Source of the DNA: Pardosa pseudoannulata
Taxonomy: Eukaryota > Arthropoda > Arachnida > Araneae > Lycosidae
Assembly: GCA_032207245.1 (NCBI GenBank)
Contig: CM063500.1
Span: 31,457,790 to 31,521,789, forward strand
DNA length: 64,000 nt
Direction of reading: 5' to 3'
Part shown: positions 48,883 to 62,649 of the stretch, piece after piece
How the letters are laid out: each line of letters starts with the position of its first letter
How positions within the stretch are numbered: the stretch's first letter is position 1
Notes under the pieces: generated by a model
The model's database searches: none
What the model was told of the DNA's origin: nothing
The model's input: the letters and a program-made list of their open reading frames with translations, nothing else
Translations under genes and position numbers: made by a program

Positions 48883-49315
48883 ATACATCAAAATTATTTA
48901 ACTTTAAATTTTCCTTAAAAACCTCCTCTCTCCCATTCTAATTCCGCAAGATCTTTTTCCCAGTCTCTAAATGTCAAAGGAGCGTTCTTGACTTAAAATT
49001 ATTTCCCATACATTTCCCAAAGCTATCCTATAGATGTAAAAGAATATACTATAGATGTAAATTTTCTGATAGATTATAGATGTAAACTTCAGGTGTCTTA
49101 GCTGTCGCAGGGAAATGGCTCCCCGTTTTTTCTGATCTTACACTTAATATCTCTGAGTAAGTGAGAAAATTCTTTCTGTCTTCGCTCTTGGGTGAACCTG
49201 TGTTCGAGCAGAGTGATTTTTGTGACTTTCTCTTGTCTGTCATTCATTAGTAATGAAGTCCTTTTTAGCAGCTCTGATATAAAGTTTTAATTAAACTTAT
49301 GCCGTACTCTTCAAT
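48881..49315. other. Spacer, nothing recognised
   Basis: A repeated tatagatgtaaa motif (about 49030, 49054, 49076) is the only visible structure. A 64-codon minus-strand frame (49049-49243) is unsupported. Confidence 0.4.
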
Positions 49316-49512
49316 ATGGCATGCCCGAATGATGTCCGATTGGTTAGGGTGCTGTCCTTCGGTACCGGGTTTCATGGGTTCGAATCCCACAGTGTTATGG
49401 ATGTTCGTAGCCTTTCAAAATCGGCTTTAAGCTGCAGGTGCTCATTAGCCCTCGTGTTGAAAAAAGTAGACTGTAGCACTCCAAACCAAACTATCAATGT
49501 GGCCAGACTGCA
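49316..49512 (+). mobile_element. tRNA-derived SINE, copy 2 (same family as 17220-17395)
   Basis: Head: gtccgattggttagggtgct (A-box region, 49334) and catgggttcgaatcccac (B box, 49373-49390). Body: ggatgttcgtagcctttc, aatcggctttaagctgcagg and gtagcactccaaaccaaac, to about 49512. It aligns collinearly with the minus-strand copy at 17220-17395. Confidence 0.85.
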
Positions 49513-49575
49513 TCGATCGTTTTTACTGTTAACTATTTAGCTTTCTCCTTGTCCAGAAGTTTTATTATTAAAGGA

Positions 49576-50065
<490 letters not shown>

Positions 50066-51334
50066 AACACAGGTAAAATACCATTATCACCACACAATAT
50101 TAAGGAGAAATATTTAAGCTTTTTAATAGTAGTGCGAGAACTGCACAGAGTAAACTGATATATTGAGGGAATTATTTCATAATTTGTAACAAATATGTAT
50201 AATAAAGTGATATAGATATATATTAGTAATTAAATCCTGCCTTTTCATTATCTAATTATTAATACTTTATCACTTTCATTAGATATATTATAGTATGTAG
50301 TATGTATTAATGAATCTCATTACAATGGTTGATTCAGTTGTAATTTTCTGTTCAATATAATTATACTTAATTTTAAATTTTAAAATTATAAATTACTTAT
50401 TTATCCCCTTGAATCTATTGAACACATACATTTTAGTTTAATAATTGATAACAAACCAACAATTTATAATTCAGGAATTTAATTTCGGATGTTTTTTATT
50501 ACTAAAGGACAAAATCAATTTTATACTGATTATTGGCGCCATCTATTTATGCGGCATAAAATTAAAATATGCTTATTCATAAAGTGAAATTAAATGTAAG
50601 AAACATCATCTATAAAATTATGAGTTTAAAAATAATCTAGATTTGTGTTACATTATGTATGTAAAGTATTGTAGTTTATCAAAATAAATTGCACTGATAC
50701 TTATGCATCTAAATCTCGTGAATAAATAATTGAGATGTAGTAAAATAAGTTTTAAAAAACAAAGTAGATTAAATATATTAAATATAAATGGAATAGTTTC
50801 ATAACTAAATATATTTGAACTAAAATATTTACAAAGTAACATTTAAATTATTAGGAAAAGTGTACAGTTTTTAATAATAATATGCAGTATTAGGGAAAGA
50901 AATAATTAAAAATTTTAAATTTTATAGATCCAATATCTATTTTATCACACAAAGCTCTTAAGTTTGTTGCAACAATATAATTTAAAATTTAATAATTTAT
51001 TATAGTGCAAAAACCTTAGCATTTAAGTTAATACATATGTATAAAAATATTCCTGTAGGATATGATTTTAATATTTAAATTATATTACTAGATGTTAAAT
51101 TATGCTTATAGATTGGGAAATGGCTATAAAATCTGAAATAATGTTATAATTTCAGTAACTTTACTTGTTTTTTAGATTTTTTATTTTAATTGCTTTCTTA
51201 AGAATTGAATTTTGCATCATCTTATTTTATTAATTTTCCGAAAGCTATAAATTGTGTAAATTTGAATGCATACAAGCCCTTAATTACTGTTTTTATAAAG
51301 TAAATGCGATTTGCTTAAATAATATCATGCTTCA
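50066..51334. other. AT-rich spacer, nothing recognised
   Basis: No gene or repeat unit is supported in this 1.27 kb. Confidence 0.5.
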
Positions 51335-51715
51335 ATTTATGTTATTTTCCATATTTTAATCCCACCCCAATGTGGGATGTATCAAAGTTTATATAAATTT
51401 TAATACCACTTAAATTAATTATTATTAATTTATGGGTCATTGAATTTTACATGTTATTATTAGGAGTTTATAAATGAAGTGAAAAAATTTCTAATTAAAA
51501 TATTTGGGTGGGAACATATAATGGGATTAAAATATTTTTCCTATATTTTAATTGAACACCAGTGTGGGATGAAACAAAGTTTACATAAATTTTTACATTG
51601 CTTAAATTAACCATTATTAGTTTTTGTATCATTGAATTTTACATGTTACTATTAGGAGTTTATAACTAAAGCTAAAAAAATTCACTAATTTCTAATTGAT
51701 TGTAAATTTTACTTT
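51335..51715. repeat. Tandem pair, ~190-bp unit
   Basis: Copy 1 begins at ccatattttaatcccacccc, and copy 2 at cctatattttaattgaacac near 51540. Both continue with gtgtgggatg and aaagttta, then cattgaattttacatgtta and taggagtttataa. About 80% identical by eye. Confidence 0.8.
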
Positions 51716-51949
51716 TTACATATTATGATATATCTGAAATAAGAATCTAAAATTTTCCTTTCTAATACTATCTAGATAAATAATATATTACGTTAACAAG
51801 AAAACATTAGTAACAAAATTAATATTTAGCGTAGTTTATGAACACAAACACAACGCTACATATATTTTTATGTAAATGACAGAAAGATTTTATCAAGTAG
51901 TACAAAAAGAATTTTTTGCCATTCATCATTTATGTTTAACTACACAAAA

Positions 51950-53165
51950 TGAAATGCAATTTATTCTTCCTATTTTCTTACCAATATTAGACTATTGAAA
52001 ATATTTCAAATAAAATATTAAACTATTTATTATTTTATAAGCCATATTTAATATCAGTTTCTTTTATTTGTGTTTTCATTTATTATTTTATGTAAAATAT
52101 GGCCATCCTTTTTAAATCCGCACAAAGTGAATCTAAATATTTATGGTGACAAAATATTATACAAGTCAAGCTATATGAGAACTATCACTTTGATTTTAAG
52201 AACAATACTTTTTTATAAATGAATTTTCCAATTAAACATAATAAAAAGATAACGGTAATTTTATCCTCATTCAAAATAAAAAATAAAGTAAATCATTTCT
52301 ACAAATAATTTTGGTATTGTGCATCTTCTCGCACTGTCGGATATTATTTAAAACACAGGAATAACTTTATTTTAAAAAAAATTATCGTGTGATATTGATT
52401 TATAAATTTATTACTTTATATACCATTTTTAATTACAGTATCATTTATTTTACTTTCTTTCATTTATTAGTTTACATAAAGTATGATTGTTCTAGCCACT
52501 AAAATTTTTTTAAATCAGCACAAAGTGTATCTAAAATATAGGGTGAGGAAATATTATAGAAATCAAGCGATACGAAAATTATCATTTTGTATCCTATAAC
52601 AGCACTTTTTTATACATGAATTTTCCAGTTAAATATGTTAAAACATAACGATTATTTTCTTCTACTGAAAAATTATAAAATAAAATAAATAATTTCTACA
52701 AGTACTTTTAATATTGTATCTCTTCTCGCACTGTCGGATATTATTTAAAACACAAGAGGAACTTTATTTAAAAACAAATTATCGTATGAAGTTGATTTAC
52801 AAATTTATTCTTTTATATACTACTTTTAATTACAGTTTCCTTTATTTTTTTCATTTATTAGTTTATGTAAAGTATGGTCGCTCTAGCCACTAAAATCTTT
52901 TTAAATCAGTAGAAAGTTTATCTAAAATATACGGGGACAAAATATTATAGAAATGAAGCGATACGAAAATTATCATTTTGTATCTAATAACAAAAATTTT
53001 TTATACGTGAATTTTCCAGTTAAACATGTTAAAAGATAACGATTATTCTGTTCTCTTGCGAAATTAAAAAGTAAAATAAATAATTTCTACAAATAGTTTT
53101 AATATTGTAGCTCTTCTCTCAGGGTCGGATATTATTTAAAACACAGAAGGAACTTCATTTTAAAA
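51950..53165. repeat. Tandem array, ~395-bp unit, 3 copies
   Basis: The phrase cactgtcggatattatttaa occurs near 52333 and 52729. A variant (cagggtcggatattatttaa) occurs near 53121. Other shared blocks: catttattagtttacataaa, aagcgatacgaaaattatca, tgaattttccagttaaa. The first copy is the most diverged. Confidence 0.9.
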
Positions 53166-53399
53166 ATATCGTAAAATATTGATTTACAAATGCACATAGG
53201 CTAATACGCTGCTCTTTATTTATATGTCAGAATCATGTACATTTGTTTACATCAGTAACATGTGCCGTACGCGAATTACAGGGAAATCGTGTCAACGAGT
53301 CTTTAAATATACTATGATGGGAATTTTAAATAATAAATTAAAAATGTAATCAAATAACTTGAGAAATATATATATACGTTATCAATTTAAAATCATTAA

Positions 53400-54370
53400 G
53401 ATCAGCTATTAAGAAGAAAACATTACAAAAATATGTTATAATCACAAATTTAACAACTGTTCTTGAACGAAGGCGTTATTAAAAATGTTGTTATAAATAT
53501 CTTTATTTGTTATAAATATTTTTATAAGAAAGTTTTAAATCAGGATTGTTGTGTTACTAGAATGAATGCTAGATTTACATATGGGTATTCCTTTTTTTTT
53601 AGTTTCCACATGCATAGTATTCACCAGGTACTGCTCATAATATAAATATCTTATATTAGAACACTATAATTATGAAATAATGATTATTTGTTTAAAAGAC
53701 ATTATGTTTATATACTTCTAGATATACTTTTTCTGTTAAACAACACACCGACTTTTCTATTGATCGTAATAAAAAATACTAAATATTTATTTTTACTAAA
53801 AAGTAATCTCTTTTTAAGGACATGGACTACCATGTAATCTACAACAAAGTTAATTTGAATGAATTACTGAAAACATAATAAAATACTGAATTTGCATTAC
53901 ATGTGTTATGAAGAAAACATTAAAAAACAAATGTTATACAACTAAATTTAACAACTATTCTTGAACGAAGATATTATTAAAACTTAATTCTGATGTCGTA
54001 AATATATTTTAAATCGGAATTGTTGTGTTACTGGAATGAATACTAGATTTTATTATGGGTATTCGTTTTTTTAGTTTCCATATGTTTAGTATACACAAGG
54101 AATTGCTCAGATAAGTATCTGATATTAGAACACTCTAATTATGAAATAATGATTATTTGTTTAAAATACATTATGTTTATCAACTTTTAGACATAATTTT
54201 CCTGTTAAATAACACCCTGACTTTTTTATTAATCTTAATAAAAATACCAAATAATTCTTTTTATTAAAAACTAATCATTTTTATATACAGGAACCATCAA
54301 GCAATCGACAACAAAGTCAATTTGAATTACCTACTGATAGCATAAAAAACGGAAATTGTATTACGTCATG
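53400..54370. repeat. Tandem pair, ~500-bp unit
   Basis: The gaagaaaacatta...aatttaacaactgttcttgaacgaag segment starts at 53412 and again at about 53909. The shared downstream block tgttgtgttactagaatgaa is at 53549 and, as tgttgtgttactggaatgaa, at 54019. The frame at 53463-53645 lies inside the repeat and is not called. Confidence 0.85.
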
Positions 54371-55024
54371 AAAATTGCAAAACCATATCTCATTTTTGAT
54401 TGTTATAGCTACATATATTATTAAAGTAAAAAGATAATAACAACACTAACAGCATTTAATAAGATTCTTTTCAGCATCTAGCTTATCAATTAGAAAGAAA
54501 CCCTCCCTTTTTAATTCTTTTTAAATCCTCCCAACTTTAATGCGAATTATCATTTGAAGCTTTCGCCATATTCCTCGCTTTATAGGAAATCAGCTTTTGT
54601 CCACGAAAATTCGCTTTCACTCTGTCTTTATTATTTCTGATTAGGAAACTGTATTTTTAAAAACTCATTTCAAAGATGTATTCAATATTTCTTTCATCTT
54701 GTTCTTAAAGATTCGGGATCATTTTATCATTTTCATATTCCTTTTTCAATTAATGACTTATTTTTATCTTCCTTTCTCTGGAAAAGACGATTATGAGTTA
54801 AAATTTGTTAGCGTATATTTACGAGAGTGAAACATTTTTTGGTCATTATATGATTATAAATTTTTCTAATCAGTTTAAGAATTTTTCAGGTAAAATGCTG
54901 TGATATATCTTATTAATATGACTCTATTTTATAAAAAAACGATACGACAGAAATATGTTTAGAGGATATTTGGGATACATTATTTTGATTAACTTAATAT
55001 TTGTAGATTATTTTAAATGAACTG

Positions 55025-55025
<1 letters not shown>
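54371..55025. other. AT-rich spacer, nothing recognised
   Basis: No supported feature. Confidence 0.45.
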
Positions 55026-55545
<520 letters not shown>

Positions 55546-55989
55546 ATTTGGTAACTCTAGAGGTAGATGTGGATAAATATAAATAAAATGTAGTAAAATC
55601 CAATAAATAAGTTCATTGAATTATTCAGCTAAAATATAATTTTTTTCTCGTATATATCTAGTACATATATTTATTATTGAAAATCGTCAAAAATTCGACC
55701 TTAAGGTTAGTAATTTTATAAGATTTCGATATTCTTAATGTCGATATTACCAATTTTTAAATTATTTGTGTGTATTTGTTGTGTATCTATGTACTAGAAG
55801 CTTCTTTAATAATAATATATTTTAATGAATTTTTTCAATTTATTTTTTATATTATAGATGTGTTGTATGCAAAATGGGAAATTATTAATAAAAATTGTAT
55901 CTATAAAAAATTTAAAATGTTTGAATATTGTATGAGATCATTTTTTTCACATATAGTATTTATTAATATTAAAAAAATAATAATGCCAA
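55546..55989. other. AT-rich spacer, nothing recognised
   Basis: A 105-codon plus-strand frame (55770-56087) runs into a 19-base A run and part of the next array. It is almost all Ile, Phe, Tyr, Asn and Lys and is not supported as a gene. Confidence 0.4.
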
Positions 55990-58500
55990 ATATATTTTAT
56001 TATTTTGCAACATATTTATACTTTAAGAATACACACTGTATGTATATTCTGCAAAAAAAAAAAAAAAAAAAATGTAAAGTGGCTTAAAAGAAAGGTAAAG
56101 TGTTGCAATTATTATACCCGAAGAGACTTATTCTAATTCAATCCGATTAAAAAACAATTAAAATAAGTAATTCACGTATATTTTAGTATATTGAAACAGA
56201 TTTACACATTAAGAATAAAAGCTATATGGGGATATGTAAGAGTTTATACTATTAATCGGCTTTTCTAGAAGAAAATTAAACATTTAAATATGCGTAATTG
56301 GAAGAATGAAATGCATAAGATCATGTAATTTAAATCAAAATAGAAAAAAATAACATATAAATTAGCTAACAAGAAAGGTAAAATGACGTTTAGAAATAAT
56401 TATATCTGAAGCGTTTTATTGTAATTAAATCCATTCATAAAACTATTAACTATAAGCAGTTTACGTCTATTTTATTACTTTGCAACAGATTTACATATTA
56501 AGTATACACACTATAGGCGGACCTATACGAGTTTATATTTTTAACGGTTTTTGCTAGAAGAACATTAAACAAGCATCCTTTAAACATGCGTAAAAAGAGT
56601 CGTAAAATGCGTAAGATTGAGTAATTTGTAACCAAAATAGAAGAAAAAACAGATAAATTAGCTTGCGAGAAAGGTAAATTGTCGTTTTGAAATTATTATA
56701 CTCTAAGCGATTTATTGTAATTCACTCCGCTTATAAAACAATTAAAATAAGCAATTCGCGTATCTTTATTATTTTGCAACATATTTACATATTAAGTGTA
56801 CACATTATACGCAGATCAATACGACTAGTATTAACAATTTTTGCTAGAAGAACATTACAAATATCCTTTAAGCATGCGTAAAAAGAACAGTGAACTGCAA
56901 AAGATTGAGTAATTTGTAACCAAATAGGAGAAAAACATATAAATCTGTTTGCAAGAAAGGTAAAGTGTTGTTTTAAAATTATTATCCCAGAAGGGACTTA
57001 TTTTAATTCAATCCGTTTATAAAATAATTAAAATAAGGTGTTCACGTATATTTTATTATTTTGCAACACATTTGCACATTAAGTATACGCATTTTATGCA
57101 GATCTATACGAGTTTATAGGATTAACGGATTTGCTAGAAGAAAATTAAAGAAGCATCCTTTAATCATGCGTAAAAAGAGTAGTGAAATGCATAAGATTGA
57201 GTAATTTGTAACTAAAACAGAAAATCATATAAATTAGCTTGCAAGAAAGGTAAAGTGTCGTTTTCAATATATTATACCCAAAATGACTTATTGTAATTCA
57301 ATCCGTTTATAAAAGAATTGAAATAAGCAATTCAAGTATGTTTTAGTATTTTGAAACAGATTTATACATTACAAATACACACTATATGGAGATTTGTACA
57401 AGTTTATACGATTAATCGGGTTTGCTAGAAGAAAATTAAACACTTAAGTATGTGTAATAGGAATAGCGAAATGCATAAAATCGTGTAATTTAAACCAATA
57501 TTAAAAAACATATAAAATGGCTGACAAGAAAAGTCAAATGCGGTTTTGAAATAATTAATCTCGAAGCGACTTATTGTAATTAAATCCATTCATAAAACAA
57601 TTAATTATAAGCAATTCACATATATTTTATTATTTTGCAACATATTTACATATTAAGTATACACACTATAGGCGGATCTATAGCAGTTTATAGGATTAAC
57701 GGTTTTTACTAGAAGAATATTAAACAAGCATCCTTTACATCCATACATACGTAAAAAGAGTAGTGAAATTCATAAGATTTAGTAATTAGTAACCAAAATA
57801 GAAGATAAAACATATGAGTTAGCTTGTAAGAAACGTAAAGTGTTTTTTGAAAATTATTATACTAGAATTGGTTTATTGTAAGTCAATTCGTTTATAAAAC
57901 AATTAAAATAAGCAATTCACGTACATTTTTATTTTGCAACAGATTTACACATAAGTATACACACTATATGCAGATCTATACGAGTTTATTGATTAACGGA
58001 TTTTAATAGAAGAAAATTTGAAAAGCATAATTTATACATGCGTAAAAAGAGTAGTGAAATGTATAATATTGAGTAATTTGAAACCAAAATAGAAGAAAAA
58101 TATATAAATTAAATTGCAAGAAATGTAAAGTGTCGTTTTGAAATTATTATACAAGAAGCGACTTATTGTAATGCAATCAGTTTATAAAACAATTAAAATA
58201 AGCAATTCATGTATATTTTATTATTTTGCAACATATTTAAACATTAGGTATACACATTATACTCAGATTTATACCAATTTATAAGCTAATGGTTTTTGCT
58301 AAAAGAACATTAACAAGCATCCTGTAAACATGCGTAAAAAGAGTAGTAAAATGCAAAAGATTGAGTATTTTGCAACAAAAATAGAAGAAAAACATATAAA
58401 ATAGCTTTCAAGAAAGGTAAAGTGCCGTTTAGAAATTATTATACCCGAAGAGCAACTAAAGGCAATTCAATTCTTTTATAAAACAATTAAAATAAGTAAT
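55990..58500. repeat. Tandem array, ~290-bp unit, about 9 copies
   Basis: The aagaaaggtaaagtg landmark lies near 56088, 56371, 56666, 56953, 57243, 57525, 57827, 58117 and 58410. Each unit also has ttattattttgcaacatatt, gctagaagaaaattaaac and gcgtaaaaagagtagtgaaa. Degenerate relatives of the tcgttttgaaattatt block continue at 58670 and 59160. The frame at 56687-56881 is inside the array. Confidence 0.92.
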
Positions 58501-59144
58501 TTGATGTAAATTTTTAAGGCTGGGAATTTTTATATTAAATTGAAATAAATATAGTGAAATGAAAACATAATATTATGGTTGAGATTGAAAAGTATTGTTG
58601 AGTTATAGATAAATCTAGCAATTTATAACTATAATAGAAAACCATAGAGTCTCTTACAAAAATGACAATTAGTCGTTTTGAAATTATCACACCAGAGTCA
58701 ATTTATTAATATTCAGTCAATTTATAAAAAATTTAAAATAAGCTATTTCATTGATATTTTTAATATTGGAAAATTTTTACTTTAAATTGAAACAATATAT
58801 TGAAATGCAAACTATAAAATATTATAATACATTAAAAATAAGTAGTTTAAGCGATATTTTTAACATTGAAAAAAATATTAGATTAGTGTAATAAAGTATT
58901 TATTTATTTAAAATTATAAAAAAAAATGAAAACTCTTTTGAGAATTTGGTAGCATTTTTAAAGAAATAAAATAATCGATAAAGAGTTATTGCTTTTGACG
59001 GCGTAAAATTAAACGTATGCCATTTAAATATGTGTGGAAAAATAGGGAAATGCGTAAGAGAACCATGGTATAGGAGAGAATAATAGAACGGTAGTAATTT
59101 TCGAAATTTAAAATACAAACAGAAGAAAGACGTGATTAAGTTCA
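58501..59144. repeat. Degenerate continuation of the 290-bp array
   Basis: Shared fragments (attaaaataagtaatttgat, tcgttttgaaattatcacac) appear at reduced and irregular spacing. The minus-strand frame at 58900-59166 is unsupported. Confidence 0.55.
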
Positions 59145-59740
59145 TAGAGAAATAATAGCGAATCATTTTGAAATTATTATGCCTAAAAGTGTAGTTTTAA
59201 TTTTATCGAAAAAATGACTACGAAATATGCAGTTAAAAGTTCAATTTTAAATAGTTTTATATACACTTGTAATACAAAAAAGTTTTAATTAAATTCATTT
59301 TAAGTCTTTTAATGCGTAAACTAATACTTTCATAAAGCACCCATTGAACTAAATTACGCGAAAACAAAGTAATATTCTACAATTGTGTTAGTAAAGCTAA
59401 AATATAAAAAATATATGAAAACCATCAGATACAAATAATGATCACATGTTTTAAAAATAATAGTAATAGATACGCTTTCCTTCACTGCTTTTGGTTAACA
59501 GTTCAAATTATTTAGTTAACTTCAATTGAATTTTAAAAAATTGTTTAAATGGTTTTAGAAACTCGACTTTAGCATGGGTTACAGGGTACAGGAAGTTGTA
59601 TAATGCATTTTGGAGAGAACGCATATTTTAAATTTCAATCGACGAAAAAGGTCTTCAAGATCATTATTTCAATTTCTTTAAGATAATAAAAATTAAGTTA
59701 GCTATAAAAACAAAGAAGATTAACAGTAACAATGCATGAT

Positions 59741-60270
59741 ACTCGACTTTAAAATTTCATTGCATGAACTAGGCACTGTGATAAAACATCAGTTGCCTAT
59801 CAGTTAATAGCATATTCCATCTTTCAGTTAAGCAGTGGTGAATATTGCATTTAATAGACATTTAAATTTTATTTCTGAATTCTTTAAAAGTAAATGTTAA
59901 TGTGTTCGGATACTTTAGGTATTCTCGATCATTGCTTCAATTTCTTTATGATAGTAAAAATTAAGTTAACTATAAAACAAAGATGATTAACAGTAACAAT
60001 GCATGATACTCGACTTTAAAATTTCAATGCATGAACTACGCACGGTGATAAAATATCAGTTGCCTATCAGTTAATAGCATATTCCATCTTTCAGTTAAAG
60101 AGTGGTGAATATTGCATTTTCTAGAAATCTAAATTTTACTTCTGAATTCATTAAATGTAAATGTTAATGTGTTCAGATACCTTAGGTCTTGAAGATCATT
60201 GCTTCAATTTCTTTGTGATAATAAAAATTAAGTTAACTATAAAACAAAGAAGATAAACAGTAACAATACA
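59741..60270. repeat. Internal ~267-bp tandem repeat
   Basis: actcgactttaaaatttca starts at 59741 and 60008. A partial earlier unit precedes 59741 and a single unit occurs in copy 2 near 61127. Shared blocks: gcctatcagttaatagcata and gttaagcagtggtgaatatt. Confidence 0.9.
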
Positions 60271-60392
60271 TGATGCACATTCATTGTTTCAACAATTAAT
60301 AGTAAAAGTACTATAAATATTTCAAATTTTAAAAATTGTTATTCAAAATTTGCAAGAGTAGCACTTTTTGAAGAAAATATCATCAAGAAAAT

Positions 60393-60562
60393 TTTGAATA
60401 AAGTATTGAGATCTTAATAAAATACTATATACTGATTCATATTATGTAAAAATAGCTATAAGAAATAGAAAATATTTATTTCTTATAGCTATTTTTACAG
60501 CACTTAATATCAATCAGTACATACTATTTTTTCAAGATCTCAATACTTTCTTCAAAAGTTTC
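60393..60562. repeat. Fold-back inverted repeat, hairpin 1
   Basis: A perfect 22-bp stem pairs 60446-60467 (gtaaaaatagctataagaaa, then ta) with 60477-60498 across a 9-base loop (gaaaatatt). Outer arms continue the pairing imperfectly: aagtattgagatctt (60401-60415) with aagatctcaatactt (60534-60548), and tactgattcatattat with the complement of atatcaatcagtacatact. The total inverted span is about 170 bp. Confidence 0.93.
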
Positions 60563-61499
60563 TTTAAGTAAAACTAATGTTTAGTTAAAAAACTTATAAT
60601 TTGTTCTTATGAAATGAATTTAAGTAAAGTAAAGGAATATAATTACAATCTGGGACTAAACTTCATACCAAAATAATAATAAGTAACCTTGAAATCATTA
60701 TGCCTAAAAGTTTTATTTTAATTTGATCGAAAAAAATGACTACGAAATGTGCAGTTAAAAGATCAGTTTTAAATAATTTCATATAAATTTGTAATACAAA
60801 AGACATTTTTAAAGAAATTCAATTTGAATTTTTAATGTCTAAATTAATACGTTCATAAAGCATTCATTGAACTAAATTACTCGAAAATATAATAATATTT
60901 TACCATTTTGTTAGTAAAGCTAAAATATAAGGAATATATGAAACCTATCATATAGAATTAATAACCACATATTTTAAAAATAATAATAATAAAAATGCTT
61001 TGCTTCATTCCTTTTGAATCACAGTACAAAACATTTAGTTAATTTCAATTGAATTTTTAAAAAATGTTTAAATGGTTTTAGCAGATATGGGGGTACAGGA
61101 ATATTGTAAAATGCATTTTTGTGAAACTCGACTTTAAAATTTCAATGCATGAACTACGCACTGTGATAAAATATCAGTTACCTATCAGTTAATAGTATAT
61201 TTCATCTTTCAGTTAAGCAGTGGTGAATATTGCACTTCCTAGAAATTTAAGTATTACTTCTGAAGTTATTAAATGGAAAATGTTAATGTTTCACACCTTA
61301 GGCCTTTTAAGATCATTACTTCAATTTCTTTAAGATAATAAAAATTAAGTTAATAAAACAAAGAAGATAAACAATAACAATGCATGATGCACATTAATTG
61401 TTTCAACAATTAATAGTAAAAGTACTATAAATATTTCAAATTTTAAAAATTGTTATTCACAAAGTTTCAAGAGTAGAACTTTTTGAAGAAATTATCATC

Positions 61500-61690
61500 A
61501 ATATAATTTTGAATAAAGTATTGAGATCTTAATAAAATATTATGTACTGATTCATATTATGTGATGTAAGAATAGCTATAAGAAATAGAAAATATTTATT
61601 CTTACAGCTATTCTTACAGCACATAATATCAATCAGTACATACTATTTTATTATGATCTCAATATTTTCTTCGAAATTTTCTTTAAATAA
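61500..61690. repeat. Fold-back inverted repeat, hairpin 2
   Basis: Homologue of hairpin 1 in copy 2 of the duplication. The inner stem (gtaagaatagctataagaaa at 61566) now pairs imperfectly with cttacagctattcttac. The outer pair aagtattgagatctt with gatctcaatatttt is still recognisable. Confidence 0.85.
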
Positions 61691-61790
61691 AAATAATTCT
61701 CAGTTAAAAAACTTATAATTTGCTCTTGTGAAATGAATTTAAGTAAAGTAAAGGAATATAATTAGAATCTGGGACTAAAATCTTACTTAC

Positions 61791-62425
61791 TTTATAAATT
61801 AAATTAAGTACAATATGAAGACAAAAGGAGGACTGTTTGAATAATTTATATAATTATAAATACTAAAGTAACTTACAAAATAAATTTTTAAATAAAGTAA
61901 TATGACAAGAGTGATTCATTAACGTCATAAAGCAATTTGACTGCTGCACAGGCTTCCGGTAAATCCCCATTAATCTTGTATTAATGATTCTGAGAAAGAC
62001 ATAATTTATTTCTCTCTTATACTTAAAATGGTTTTATACCTTTTAAAATCACTTCTAGTTATTGTAAATTTATTAATATATCCCTTTTGTTATTTTACGA
62101 CAGTTAAACGCCATTATATATATTTCCAAATGTTCTTCTTGTTACTATTTTTAAAATTAATTTTAATAATTTATTAAAATAAATTATATTGCCTTTATGA
62201 AATAATCATTGCATTTATTCATTTGTTTTCCTTTAAAATATTCGAAATGATTGCAATATCTTTTAGCTACAGAGATATTTATTATGTTTTCAGTTTAGCA
62301 TATTTTTTCTTTTATTTGAAAAATCAAGAGAATTTTTTACATTATTTTTTACAATTTCAAAGTTATTGCAATTTTATTAATTAATTAAATGAAAATAACT
62401 TTATCAAATTATTATTTGAATCACT

Positions 62426-62427
<2 letters not shown>
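61791..62427. other. AT-rich spacer, nothing recognised
   Basis: No supported feature. Confidence 0.45.
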
Positions 62428-62505
<78 letters not shown>

Positions 62506-62513
62506 ATATATAT
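62428..62513. repeat. (TA)n microsatellite
   Basis: About 85 bp of TA, flanked on both sides by a direct gaatcacttatat copy (62418 and 62516). Confidence 0.93.
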
Positions 62514-62649
62514 ATGAATCACTTATATGTATATAGAAATTCATTTTGAATGTTACATTATTAAATTCATTTGCTTTAAAAACATGCTTAGGAGTTTTAT
62601 TATCTGTCTAAACAGATATTAGCTACATTTTTTTTTTACTTTTAAGCAC

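Larger units (their letters stand above)
59145..61790. repeat. Large tandem duplication, 1.5-kb and 1.1-kb copies
   Basis: Copy 1 starts with gaaattattatgcctaaaag at 59170, and copy 2 with gaaatcattatgcctaaaag at 60691. Collinear blocks follow: aaaaaatgactacgaaat, gaactaaattac, the hairpin described separately, and tgaatttaagtaaagtaaag. Copy 1 is about 400 bp longer because a ~267-bp internal unit is amplified there. Confidence 0.88.

Noticed and set aside
55770..56087. 105-codon plus-strand frame as a mitochondrial-like or membrane protein
   Set aside because: The composition simply reflects A+T richness; it includes a 19-base A run and enters the 290-bp array.
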